Shown: positions 44,004-56,088 of the stretch, one piece after another
Numbering within the stretch: position 1 is the first letter of the stretch
Layout: every line of letters starts with the position of its first letter
NCBI GenBank assembly: GCA_003008705.1
Contig: PDUO01000044.1
Coordinates: 126,004-190,003, forward strand
DNA length: 64,000 nucleotides
Direction: 5' to 3'
From: Pezicula radicicola
Taxonomy: Eukaryota > Ascomycota > Leotiomycetes > Helotiales > Dermateaceae
The notes under the pieces: generated by a model
What the model saw: only the letters and a program-made list of their open reading frames with translations
What the model was told of the DNA's origin: nothing
The model's database searches: none
Program-made: the position numbers and the translations under genes

Positions 44004-45058
44004 GAATCTATCTTCTTTTATGTTTATCTGTGGATATATAGGCGTTTATGGGCATTTGAACGAAGCCATTGTGCTGAGTTGTATGAATATAAAGATGTTC
44101 TACACTCCTATTCAATATTCCTTACTCACATCAAAACAGGTAGGTCAATCACTGGAACGCTCGATATCTCTCGCATTATCTCATTTATCAATTGATTTTC
44201 GGCGTGGAGACTGTTTTATTAGAGACGAATCAGAATTTTCAAAAATAAACTCTCCCCACACGTGATCACGATGTCACGAGCGGGCAAGCATTTACGAAGT
44301 TATGGTCATGGGATCCAAGGGTTCAGAAGATGGATGGTGCCGAAGATCATCTGCATATAACCAACCGGAAGGCCTTGTGATTATGCAGGAGCACGAACGT
44401 CTGAGAGCTGACCATAGGGCTTAGCTTTGTGATGGTTGCTGACCATAAAAGGTCATTGGTTAATCGATTTTTCAGCTCACCTCAGGAACTTGGAAGGGGA
44501 ATTGCACCGTGTTGATTCAGTCACGGCTAACAAGGACAGTCAGGCTGTCAGCTCTACAAGCTGAATATACTTGACATCATGTCTCCGCATGACAGTATTT
44601 TTCATTTGAGTACATGACTTGCTTTGTCTTCTTTTCACTTATCGATACACCAGATACATACGACGGGATGGATTTGGATGGGATACATTTAGAGATGGAT
44701 GGGCGAACGTGATGTGATGGATGATGTGAAATTTGCCCTGCCCTGCCCTATTCTTGAACTTGTGGGAATTCAATTCATTCATAGGTCGAGGACTCGAGTT
44801 GGTGGTCTCAGTCACATACTTAAACACCTCGTTGCCTTGAGAATCAAAGCGTTTTTCTAGGAACTGAGCGGTAAGTTGAAAATTCTATTAGAAACTTCCC
44901 CATAGTCTATTCAGCACGTTTTGAATCAAGACTCATCTCACCTCATCGTAAGACCCCTCAAACCAACTTGCTTATACCTAGACACCAAAGGATAACCGAC
45001 CCGACAAAACAACCAATCAACCAATTCAACCAACCAAAACAAAAAAGAAGAGAAGAAA
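44004..45058. other. Spacer between COX10 and the F-box-like gene
   Basis: 1.05 kb with no supported gene; short ORFs lack any signature. It holds the COX10 3' flank and the promoter of the next gene. Confidence 0.45.
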
Positions 45059-46181
45059 ATGCCCTTCGGTTTTTCCTTCACATTATCTTCCTCAAATCGA
45101 GATAGAGGCCGAGACCGAGACCGAGACCGGAAAAGAGATAGAGAAAGAGAAAGAGATAGAAACAAAAAAGGTCGAGAAAAAAACAAATACGCAGCCAACG
45201 AATCAAAACCTAGAGGGTTTTACTCTCTACGCGATGCATATCAATATGGTTCCTCAATACCACCACCTGCAGAAAAAGAATATTCTGTGCATACGTCAAA
45301 ACGACCCAAGAAGAAGAGATCAATGAGGAAATCGAGGGATAAGGAACGGTATATTGCGAATTCTAGTGCGCCGAGGGATAGTGTTGGTGTGCAAACTTAT
45401 GGATATGGATATGATGGGTATGGGTACGAGTCTGGAGTTAAGCGTTGTAAGTTGATCTTTTGCTACTTATGGACTAGTAAATTCTAGAACAAAAATTTCT
45501 GCTCTGTTGCTCTGTTGCTCTGTTGCTCTGCCCCTTCTCCTAAGAAACGATAACGAAACAAGGAAGATTAACAACGGGGAAAAAATAGATCCACCAACAG
45601 CCACTCATCCTCACTCTCCAAAACAACCTCACCTAACATCCCTACCACCCGAAATTCAACTCTCAATCTTCGAATCCCTAGATCCAGTAACTTCAACATG
45701 TCTCGGTCTCTCATCTCGAAAACTCTATCCACTTCATCGATCAACACACCGCCAAAAAGTCTCCCTCTATGATTCCCCTTCTTCTTCCAATTCCAAATCC
45801 AGATATAGTAGGCATAGCAAGACAAAAGGAGATGATATTCCTCTTTGTTTTAGACTGGGAGAATGGGTTCCAGCTGATTATGTTTTGGATCCTGTTACTG
45901 AGCGGTTTGTTAGTCGAGAGAGGTTGGAGGAGTTGAGTAGGGAGAGGGGAGGGAGAAGGAGGAGGAGGAGGAGGCGGGTTGAAAGTGTGGAGGGGGATGG
46001 TGTGTATGATGGGGGTAGTTATGAGCGCGATGGTTATGAATATGGTGGGTATGATGGGTATGGTGGGTATGGTGGTGGTTATAAGCATAAGACTAGATAT
46101 GAAGATTCGCAGCCTAGGTTAAAGAGGAAGAGACCGCTTGAGCGGCATGATATATGGAGTTTTGGGAGGAGGAAAAGTTGA
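45059..46181 (+). CDS. F-box-like protein with RD/RE-rich N-terminus and Gly-Tyr repeats (splice junction unresolved)
   Basis: Exon 1 starts at ATG 45059. It encodes an Arg-Asp/Arg-Glu repeat run (about residues 16-40) and a YGYGYDGYGY segment, ending near a GTAAGT donor at about 45449. The second part, open from about 45507 to the TGA at 46179-46181, has the F-box-like block LTSLPPEIQLSIFESLDPVTSTCLGLSSRKLY, then a basic run and a second Gly-Tyr repeat (YEYGGYDGYGGYGG). I could not find an acceptor that keeps frame with the GTAAGT donor at an acceptable intron length, so either another donor is used or there is an error or frameshift. Between them lies an 8-bp microsatellite (TTGCTCTG three times, about 45503-45530). 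F-box proteins pick targets for SCF ubiquitin ligases; the motif here is short and the call moderate. Confidence 0.6.
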
Positions 46182-46399
46182 GTTTTCTTAAGGGTAGGAG
46201 GAGGTGAGGCGAGGGATGTAATCGGGTGCTCTTGCACGCAATACACTAGATACTTCAGGAAGTAGATTAAGCGACCTAATAAGTAATATCAAATCAGCAT
46301 TAAAAACAACACGATTCATAATGAAATCTTCTGATTCTTCAAAAAGCAAAATCCCCTAGAATCGAAAAAATATATACACAAAATACCTCCAATCAAAAT

Positions 46400-48149
46400 C
46401 TAAACACATTCCCAACTCTCCGGCAACAAATGATTCTCCGGATCAATACAAACACTCCTCCTCGGATACCTACAATGTCTCCTCTGAAACTCAACCCCAA
46501 GACTCTGCGTATCATTAATATACTTAGTACCCAAAATAACCTCAGGAGCAACCCCATTCTCAACCCACTCAACCATAGCAACCAGCACATTTCTCTCCGG
46601 CTCAAGATTATCCATATCAACAATCGTCTGTCCGATCTGCCACGCTCCAACACCGCTCTCACAATGCCCCATACCTGAGATTCTAAAAAATCGGTAGAAA
46701 TCATCGAGGGATGAGGAAGGTAGTGACATAGTTGAGGATACGTGGTTATAGTACCGTGGACTGTTGTCTGAGGAGATTATGGGATCTGCTAGTCCGTGGT
46801 AGTGGAGGACTTTTCCACCGGCGTTAGAGAATGATGAGAGGTCTCCTGACCAGGTTTGGATGTTGGAGGGGTTTTTAAGGTTGGCGTAGGCGGCGTCTTG
46901 GACTGAGAGTGTACTTGGGTCCCAACTTTCGTTTTCTTTATTTCTGTCAGCTACTCTCCACTTCTTTCCTGTCTTTTTTTTATTGGAGAATATGGGTGTG
47001 GATGTGGATGTCAGTATTTGACTTACCATAGATAGCATACCTAAACCAATCATTCGTATACTGAAAAGAATTTCCCGCATAATAAACAATAGCATCCGTA
47101 ATCTCAGTACCAGGTTGAATCCTCGGATAAATCAAAGTCCCATCAACACCATAATAATCCGCAAGAAGCTGCCTAACAGTCACGACCTGAGTCCCAGTCA
47201 AACAACCCGTCGTATTACCCGGTGCACACTGAAGCGCTTCAGGTCTAAACTGACAAAGATCTGGATCCTCAATAATCCCATCAACAACCCTATCAAGTCC
47301 ATCACATTGATTCATAACCTCAGCATGAATAACCGGCCACATTTCAGCTGGTACGAACGTAGAACTATTAACACTCCCCAAAATCGGATAAAAATGACCA
47401 GACCAACTCGTCAAATTATTAAAAGCAAAAGCCGGTGCACCAGCAACTACACCATCGAAATCATCCGGAAAGTCTTGAACCTCCTTGAAACCCTGTCGTC
47501 CACCAGTCGAACAACCCAAATAATAACTCTTTTTATGAGCTTCTCCATAAAAGGACTCGGAAACTTGTTTTCCAACGACAACACCAGTATGAAGACTTCT
47601 ATAAGCGAAATCGGCAACCGTTTCATTGTTATGAAAGAATGCTCCTCCGGAGGTTCCGTTATGTCCATTATTTGCTCCGACACTTGAGAAGCCTAGACTA
47701 CTTGCATAAGCCATGATTGAATAATCTATACAACCATTCGTTCCTCCGTTTCCGGTACTGAGAAATCGCCCGGTCCAATTGGTTGGTAACCATGCCTCTA
47801 GACTGATTTGAGAGATGGGTGATGTGTCGACTTTCATGGCTACTCTGCAGATATCGGTATAGACAACTTGGTAGCTGGGTGTACAAGTTGAGAGGTTTCC
47901 AGTTGTGTCGAATGTTAGGTTTGTTCCTGCTGGTACGAATGATGTGAAGTAAACCGTGACATTTGGGATAGAGATTTGAGAGACTAGATCCGAACAGACT
48001 GATGTTGCATTTTCGATGTATATACCTCCCGTTGTGAAAGCTGGAGTAGTTGTACTATTTGAGGAAGCCGAAACTAGATTGCTGAGACAAGAACTCAATA
48101 GTACAACCTTCGAAGCGAGAGCTCCAAAAGTCCAAAACCGAGTCATCAT
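46400..48149 (-). CDS. Secreted tannase/feruloyl esterase family protein
   Basis: Two exons on the minus strand, 48149-47027 and 46935-46400, giving 552 aa. The acceptor (AATAAAG at 46936) was chosen because it gives YAIYENESWDPSTL, the expected family sequence. A signal peptide is clear (MMTRFWTFGALASKVVLLSS..., cut near VSA). The nucleophile motif GCSTGGRQG is at about 210-218, and DFPDDFDGVVAGAPAF follows as in tannases and type-B feruloyl esterases (PF07519). An Asp and the distal GMGHC with the catalytic His complete the triad region. Many N-glycosylation sequons are present. It hydrolyses ester bonds of phenolic acids or gallates outside the cell, releasing aromatic acids. That fits a plant-biomass-degrading fungus and could feed the aromatic pathway at 13-20 kb, though the link is only thematic. 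Confidence 0.9.
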
Positions 48150-49979
48150 GATCGAGGAGCTGTCGAATGAAGACCAGAGAATCCCAAAAATACAAATGCA
48201 AATCCAGAGAATGCAAATGAGAAGCCAGAAAACTCTGCAAGAATAACGAGATATACTACTCATTTTATATCTCCACCACCAACTCCCTAATATCCAACTT
48301 TCTTCCTCTCCGCCTCTCCGGCCTGCATCTTGCTTACCACTACCACTGAGAACGCGAATAAAAGTAAGACCTGATATGACATAGGTACTGTAGATCTCCC
48401 ATCCGACAAGCAACAAGCAACTTCCCTACCCCTGCCTCTATCTCTACCTCCTTCCACTTTCTCCCAGATTTCCTACCCTTCGTACAGTAGCCTACAATTT
48501 ATGCAGTGTGCAGTACTATACTCCGCAGCGTAGCACTCTACTTCCTCATTAACAAGCATACAAAATACGACAAATACGGAGTACAGCCGACAATATTCCT
48601 TCCAATATTCGCCATCCATGAGCCGGAAAAAGCTTCATCCACTCACTATCCCACCACAAAGGGTATTGTGCGAGATGTGCTGCTTTGTAAGTGGACGGTA
48701 TACACGGTTCTCTTCTCTTTTACTCCACAAATATGCAGGTACTTGATCTCGGCATCTACAGTAGCCCCTCAAAATTCGTAATTCTACAATCAAACCATGC
48801 CCCGACTTCCCCGCAATTTGGCTTGGTTCGGTTGGACTAGGTTGTTTCTCGGTGGAGAACCTTTAATCTTACTTACGGTGGCTTGGAGAAAACTGGGGGT
48901 TTGGGGAAAAAAGGCCCGGGAGTAAAAGCCTCGGCGTGGAATGTTCGGCCCGAAGAATTACTTGTTTTGGTAGTGGAGGCGAGGTGCTTGGACATAACAT
49001 ATTTTCGCTAGGCGAGCGTTATGTATTGTGTGGTAGCAGTTGTAGGACAAAAAGCAAAAAAATACGCATTTCTTGAGAATTGTAAAGACCGATGTGTAAA
49101 AAATGCTTACTAAAGTACTCTACAGGTTGTGATTTGTGCTCAAATATGTCGCTGTTTTTACATAAGCATTATGAACAAGGCAGTATTGTGAGTAGTACAT
49201 CTCGCTCTTTTATACCAAGTGTTAATATAGCATCTGTGACGACGCATTCGCCAATTACTGAGTTGACCAATTTATAGCGTTGAACTGGTTAATAAGACGT
49301 CGAATTAATCAATTCGATAGGAAATACGAATTTAATGTCCTGTTGATTAATTCGACGTTAAATTAGTCAACTTTCTCTAATTAAAAATAAAGATACATTA
49401 GAAATAGGAAATTAAACTAATAACTTCTTCCTTAGATCTAATAGAGTGCCTAGAGACGTTAGTCTAAATTATACTATAATTGTAAGCTTGATTATTTAAT
49501 ATAGGAGTAAAAATAATAAGAGATAACTACCTATTCTTTCGACCTTTAGAGTGTTTTAAACTCTAAAATTAACTTCCCAATTAACTTAAACATAGGCTTA
49601 AATATAGGGTAGTTATGTTACTAGCTACCGAATTGACCAACATGTAACGAGTTCGTATATCTTGCCTAAATAGCATTTGCGCTTTACAGGCGGGTTATAG
49701 CAAGAATCCTTAGGACGACCGCGAGGGAATACATTCTTGCACCAATTTGCCTAGAAATTGATGGATGAACACCATCCCATAAGGAGTTGTTCATCGAAAC
49801 CACTGGAATAGATGACGATCAAATGTAGTGAGATGTCCAGCCAGCATGTGAACCTGGAAATATTGACTGGCTGATTTTGGTATGCACGTAGATAGTATAT
49901 ATAAGCCAGAATGCGCTGGGAAATAATCGTCATCTGATAAAAACAAGACAAGTACAATAATGGGCTGCGACTTCGATGT
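48150..49979. other. Gene-poor spacer with AT-rich block and a 16-bp inverted repeat
   Basis: 1.83 kb between two minus-strand genes. The left part is the esterase promoter. From about 49260 to 49630 the DNA is AT-rich and holds a perfect 16-bp inverted repeat (own entry). A TACGGAGTA motif lies at 48575-48583. No gene supported. Confidence 0.45.
49297..49358. repeat. Perfect 16-bp inverted repeat with 30-bp loop
   Basis: ACGTCGAATTAATCAA at 49297-49312 is matched by its exact reverse complement at 49343-49358. Outside it, GTTGACCAATTTA (49262-49274) and its inverted relative TAAATTAGTCAAC (49359-49371) pair imperfectly. It can form a stem-loop and may be the centre of a decayed inverted-repeat element. 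No ORF. Confidence 0.65.
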
Positions 49980-51716
49980 TTAAGCCCGTAAAATATCATC
50001 GATGATCTTTCCAATCTGCAGACACTCTTCATCGTGGAATTTAGGAGTAACGACTTGAATTGCACAGGGTGCTCCATGAACAATAGAAGGGTCATCTATA
50101 CTACACTTAATACAGTGTAAATGGGCAGATATTGGTGGGGAATACTTACAGCTTGGTTGTGGAGCAGGCAAAACAAATGGATCGGGATCGAGTTCATGCG
50201 AGGCTCTTGAATATGGGATGATGCATGCCGGATACTAAAATGATAGAACTAGTCAGTATGCATCATATCTATAACAATCTACCAAACCTACATCAAGAAG
50301 ATTCCATATCACCGTATATGGTGGTAACTTAAACGTGTCATGCGCGACAGCTGTATTCTGCGCCCCCGGTGCCACGATAGCATCCAATTTGTTGGTAAGG
50401 AACACTCTTCTCCAAGCCTCAGTATACTCATGAGCCTCGACATTCAGTCTCATGAGGTCCGAAATTGTGTACGTCTTAGGCTGTCCGGATGGCAATGCAT
50501 CCTTTACTGACTTGACCATAGGCTCTCCGCTAGCCTCGATGTGCTTGATCGAGGTGTGAGTTGGATCTAGGGAAAAGTATTCGAATGCAAGGCGTGTAGC
50601 AAGGGAAGTACTTGTTCCTGGTAAATGCTCAAGGTGAATAAGCTTGTGGCCTGCAGCAGAAATTTTGGCCACCGCAGAGTCGAGAGCACGGCGAACTGGT
50701 GGGTGTGCAGGGAAAGCCGGATCTATGGCAAGAACTCCAATGGTCAGACATCCAGAAGGAGGGCTTGCTGATCTCCAGGGGACTGCATGGATACCAGACT
50801 CGTGTAGCCAAGGTTTGGCGCCGAGAACTGCGGACATGAACAGGGACAGGTCCGAAAAGCTTGTGGCAATTGGCCCAGCGCATGGGACGATTATACTAGG
50901 CATTCCATTCACACCAGGTTCAGTACCGGCGATTGGTACTCGACCTGATGTAGGCTTAAATCCATAAGTGCCGCAACATAGTGAAGGTATACGAATAGAT
51001 CCAGCAATGTCAGTTCCCACACCCAACAGAGAACCGCGCATTTTTATCAGTGCCCCCTCCCCACCGCTTGACCCTCCAGCCGTAAGCTTGGTGTTAGAGG
51101 GATTGAGAGTACGGCCAAAGACATTGTTTTCCGAGTCTCCTGTCATCAGTGTTTGTGGGAGATTTGTCTTTACATAAACGATAGCTCCAAGCTCAAGAAG
51201 AATATCTACCATGGGAGAATTCGTAGCAAGCACTGGGTGATCTAGAAAGGAGACGTATCCAAGAGTTGACTGTATGCCCTTCACATTGAAGCTATCCTTT
51301 AAGCTGACCGGAAGACCGTGTAGTAGCCCGTATGTTTTCTTCTCCCTCTCCAGGTATTCATCTAAGAACTGTGCTCTAGCCTGGGCCTGATCATAGAAGG
51401 TCTCCGTCAGACACGAAGTCAATTGCTGAGCGACAGCTGCCCTCTTGCAGAAAGCTAATGTGACCTCAAGCGATGTGAGCTTATTTGATGCGATTTCCTT
51501 CAGCAGTTCCTCTGCGTTGTATTTCTCCGTTATATCCAATTCCTTCGCCGATAGCACTCCGCATGTGTGGGGGATATCGAGTACATTGGTTGAGATGATT
51601 GTTGATGATGGTAATAACCATTCCGCGGGTGTTGCAGCAGCGACCTTGACTCGTTTGGCTGTGACCTTGTCTTCCCATGAAGGAGATGGTGTCTGAGATG
51701 CCACGGCATTGCCCAT
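49980..51716 (-). CDS. Amidase (acetamidase-type, amidase signature family)
   Basis: Three exons on the minus strand: 51716-50292, 50234-50150 and 50095-49980, giving 541 aa. The start MGNAVASQTPS is the first ATG with a family-like N-terminus; the frame stays open further up. The Ser-cisSer-Lys catalytic triad region is visible: GLPVSLKDSFNVKG (Lys near 138), TAGGSSGGEGALI and GVGTDIAGSIRIPS (cis-Ser and nucleophile Ser). Length matches fungal AmdS-like acetamidases (about 545). The final exon gives the family C-terminus HGAPCAIQVVTPKFHDEECL. It hydrolyses a simple or aromatic amide to acid and ammonia, probably in the cytosol. The substrate is not fixed by sequence. Confidence 0.92.
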
Positions 51717-54700
51717 GTTATTTTTCGTCCTAAGGTAACTTGGTTGGTGGGCTCTGGAATCCGCCGATGGAGTATCTCTTCGATCAACAAGCCAACTCTG
51801 ACAGCAAAGACAATGACACAAATGTACTGGTAGGAGAGGGGAGATATGAAAGTGAATAAGTAGACACTACTTATTATATATAGGAAGGCGGGAAGGTGCT
51901 TCCATCCACTTAGAACTGCCACATCTGCTCTCGTTACCCACCTACCGTTATCCGGGATCAATACGGATATGATAACACCCCAAGGAACTCCAGGTTATAA
52001 GTTGTTGAACGTTGAATAGCACTGTCGTCGTAAGTTGTCCGTAACTCGGAATTTCGCCAAGACGCTTAATATGATGTATAAATCCACGTGATGCTGTCTT
52101 GCGTAATTACATATTGGCTATTCCTAAGATATAAAACTTTACGTAGTATTGTTATGGGTAGTTTCCAAATTCTTTTTATAGAAAGTGAAATAGGTTCCGA
52201 ATAATGCTGGCCCTACCACGTGACGGTATTAAAAAGCCCAGGTAAAAGGACAATTACATACCACTTTTCGAGTAACTCACACAATTTTGGTATTTGCTTA
52301 AAGCTTTTAATTTTGTAACTCAACATATCTCAGTAACTCAATAATTAAATTCCCCGACTGCTAAGCAAGTATTGATACATCACATATCTGACAGAGGTGA
52401 CGTACCTACCTTCAATAGTTACCCATCAATAAGATCAGACAGCTAAATCATTCTCTCTTGCTATATACTATCAAAAACCGCCTCCAGTGCTTAGGGATAA
52501 CCATTGTGGAAGGACAATAGCGAATGACTCAAGAAACCCTTCCATTGACTTAAGCTATATGATATATTCGCTTTTTGCTAGTTATTTTCTAGAGGGTACT
52601 ATCCTAATGTTTTTTAAGTAGAAAAATAGTTTTGTGCCTATTAATACTTGCTATTAGAGTTGAAAGGTGAGAGGAAGTTTGGAGCAGTACAATGGCATTG
52701 CAGATAAGCGAGGCCATGTACTGTATAGGAACTAGAATAAATGGCTCTCAATTTTACCATATGCGATGTAGCACTGTCTAAAATCTGAATATATTTTCCA
52801 TAAAACACTAGATAAATTAGTCTCACTTTTTAGACTTTAGGAGAGTTTAATTTTCGGCAGTCACATCCTTTTGCCCTTCGATAGTGGGGGAGTAATTGGC
52901 CGGCGCGCAAAAGTGTCCCATTGGGTAGAGTTAAGAAGGACAAAAATGGGGAGGTGGTTTAAGAACTCGGCGTTTATACACATTGTGAACAGATTGATTG
53001 GTGAGTGTTTCTCGATGTGGAAGCGACCCGGGTTTGATATTCCTTGAACAATTTCTAGAGTCAAGTTTTAGTAGCCACGAATGCAGAAGCGAGCTTCACC
53101 ACTTGCTCGCTTATATGTTTCCTTCAAACTGTTTTTCCCTCCATAAATACTACAAGTCTTTCTTAATTTTAGAGACGCAAATACTCGAGAAAGTAAAAGA
53201 ATTTGCAAAAGGGATTATAGAGATTTGCGTTTAGCTTTAGGGTAAAATTCCTGGTGAAAGAAATATACAAGCTTGTGCATTTCCTTTGTATTACCTGCAA
53301 AAGCATAATTTACCCTATGATCGACTGCCATGCCCTATCCTGTTGTTAATTTCTAATTTATCATGATTACAGAACCAAATCACATATACAGCAGCATCTA
53401 ATAGACCAGTACTATACTAAATAGTGGGCGTAGAAGGTGGTGATAAATCCAGAATCCCAAAACAAGACAGACTCAAAGAGCGTCAACAAGAACACAACTT
53501 GCAACATAATAATTTTATATTTTACTCGAAATTTTTATTGTCAAATTAAAGGATTTTGTCAACATTCATATTTATCATACAGGTACTTGTAGATAGAATA
53601 GGAGCAAACCAGACCTAGATCAGAACAACACGTACTTGAACCTGGAAGAGACAACTTTGACCTAAGAAAATTAAGACTTGCTAATAATTATAGCAGAGAG
53701 AACCACTAGCTTTTCACCACCGACAGTATCTTTGTCCTGGTACAGATCGATGTTGTGCCTTGTCTAAGAAATACGGCTCTGTCCGCTTTCCTTTACTGCT
53801 TTTATTTAATGCTCTACTACGGTTTATAAACACCGAATTCAGTCTTAAGGTGTAGTCCTACGTGCCTAATAGTATAACAGATTATTTCTGTGAGCGCTAT
53901 AAATGGCTTAACTACCTTACTAGATGGACTTTTTGCCTTATTGCAAGGTAATAGCTAGGCCGCCGTGACTTCAAAATAGAGAGGGAAAATATGTGAGACA
54001 TGACTTCAAATCCATTTTACGAATCAAGCCTCCAAAAATCTCCCCTCCAAAACAAGCAGAAGAAGCGAATGGCCTGAGCTGCGAAGTTTTTAAATGCACT
54101 TCAGTTTGTACAGTACTTGTTCTGAATTCTTCCTTGTATCATTAATCATGGTGACGGAGTACTTGTTACTCCTACAGAAACCTCTCACTTCTTTTGGGCA
54201 GATTTCATTGCTCTTGAAATCTAATTCCCTGTAGATTTGTCTACGTGTTAGCACTTTTTAACAGACAGGATTTGAAATGGCTACAAATCAGAATTCTACT
54301 ATCAATTTCAATTGATCACCCACTACAGAGTAATTGTCTCCTTATCCATCCTCGAATTTTGACTATCAATAACTTGCTTCTGATAATGTAGTAGGTAAGC
54401 CTAACAAGCTCCCTTATTCTTCTAATTCTTTATGTTACAAAAAGACAATGACAACAAGGATTTGTCTGACAAGATCATCGAGTACTATATCTCCAAGGGG
54501 ACGCAAAATAATTTAAGATAAGAAGAGTTCTTGCGATCCTATAACATTGGCTTTGGCAAGCAACAACTTAGATTAACTCCAAATAGACATTCCACATGTC
54601 ATCATTGAATGTAACTCTCAGTGCGTATTCTTCCTGGCGAGAGTGGACTCTGCTTTAATCAAGGAACTAAGTTCTTCGAGGTAAATTCACCTCTTCTCGC

Positions 54701-56088
54701 TCTTTTTCTTCGTCATACCTCCCTTCAAAGCCATTACAATTTTACAGCGTTAGCCTCTTCATTAGCTATAGTATCACTAGCTATAGCACCAGTTGCAACG
54801 ACTGAGTTATAAAAGAAAAGGAGTTACATAATAGTTAATGCCAATTATATCCCCTTTTTCGGAAATCTAGCGTGGAACTTCGGAAGCTGTTAAAAGCAAA
54901 GCCCAAAGCCTACGGATAAACCTTCTTTGTTTCGACCTAAAAGTGTCCGAGTCAATAGATTCTTTACTATAGAACAAAATGAATCCTTCTGCCTTCAAAT
55001 CTAGACCTCCATGCTATATTTTCTAATATACTACATAATAGGCTTTTACAAGTATCAGGCATGTTTTAACGCATTTCTATAGGTAGGTAAGCTTTGTATA
55101 CATAAAATGTGTTTCTCTGTTAAAATTCTAAGTCATTAGGCATTCATAAAATAAGTGATCTATCATTAGATACTCTTTCAAATAATAAGGTAAGTTATAA
55201 AGTCAATAAAAAGCTAAGTTCTAGAGGAAACCCTCAAAATGACAGTACACAAAGTAGCGCTCTCGACACATGGAACCAACTGGGAAAATTGAAAAGGACA
55301 TGGAGAGGACTCCTAATACACTAAAACATTAATCAACTCTTGACCACCCCTCCTTTTCTTTTTTGCATCCTAAAAATCAACAGATACATCCAGCTCCGTA
55401 CTTAAACTGTCGCTAAAGCCAAATCGATTCTTAATAAACGCAGCAGCAAAATGACAAGAAGTTCTTATTTAACAACATTACCAAGAAGCATATCTACCAG
55501 GTATAAATCCGCTAGGTCTAGCTAGGTAAGTGAGATAGATGACCTAGTCCTCTCCTTCGAAGTATCTATGGCCCGCTCATTTCATATACGTCTTGTTTAG
55601 AAGAGTGTTTATGATCGTAGTCTACGTTATTCGTATTAGTTCTAGGTCGCAATATTTCGTCTTTCGCCTTTGAATTTAGATTGTCAATTATCCAACTTAT
55701 CTTAATCGAAGCCCATACATCCTTATAAAGCTAATAACAGACTTGAGTAAGCTTACCTAGTTATAATAAAACTTTTTACCAAATAGCTCACTTAGAACAC
55801 ATTGAAGAATTCAATGGATTAGTGTAATTAACTCTTGTGTCCAATTTAATACTAGGAGATACTGTCTACATAAACAATAAAACCATTAACAAATACCTAG
55901 TCTAAATAACTTTTACAAACATCATCTAAACACCCGAATCTAACACCAATCTAACCTCTTTCTATATCTAACACCACCATTAAATTCCCTTTTTAAAAAC
56001 CACAACACCAACACCAAAATCTAATCCCCTACAAACCAATCTTCCCCACTCTCCCCTCCTCACCCTTCACTGCAAAGACCCTCCAACA
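51717..56088. other. 4.4-kb gene-poor AT-rich region
   Basis: No gene is supported between the amidase and the FAD oxidase. The first 300 bp hold the amidase promoter. The remainder is AT-rich, ORFs stay under 80 codons and have no signature, and there is no long inverted or direct repeat that I can see by eye. It looks like decayed repeat DNA. Confidence 0.5.

Noticed and set aside
47115..47687. 190-codon plus-strand ORF inside the esterase gene
   Set aside because: Antisense shadow of a well-supported tannase-family gene.
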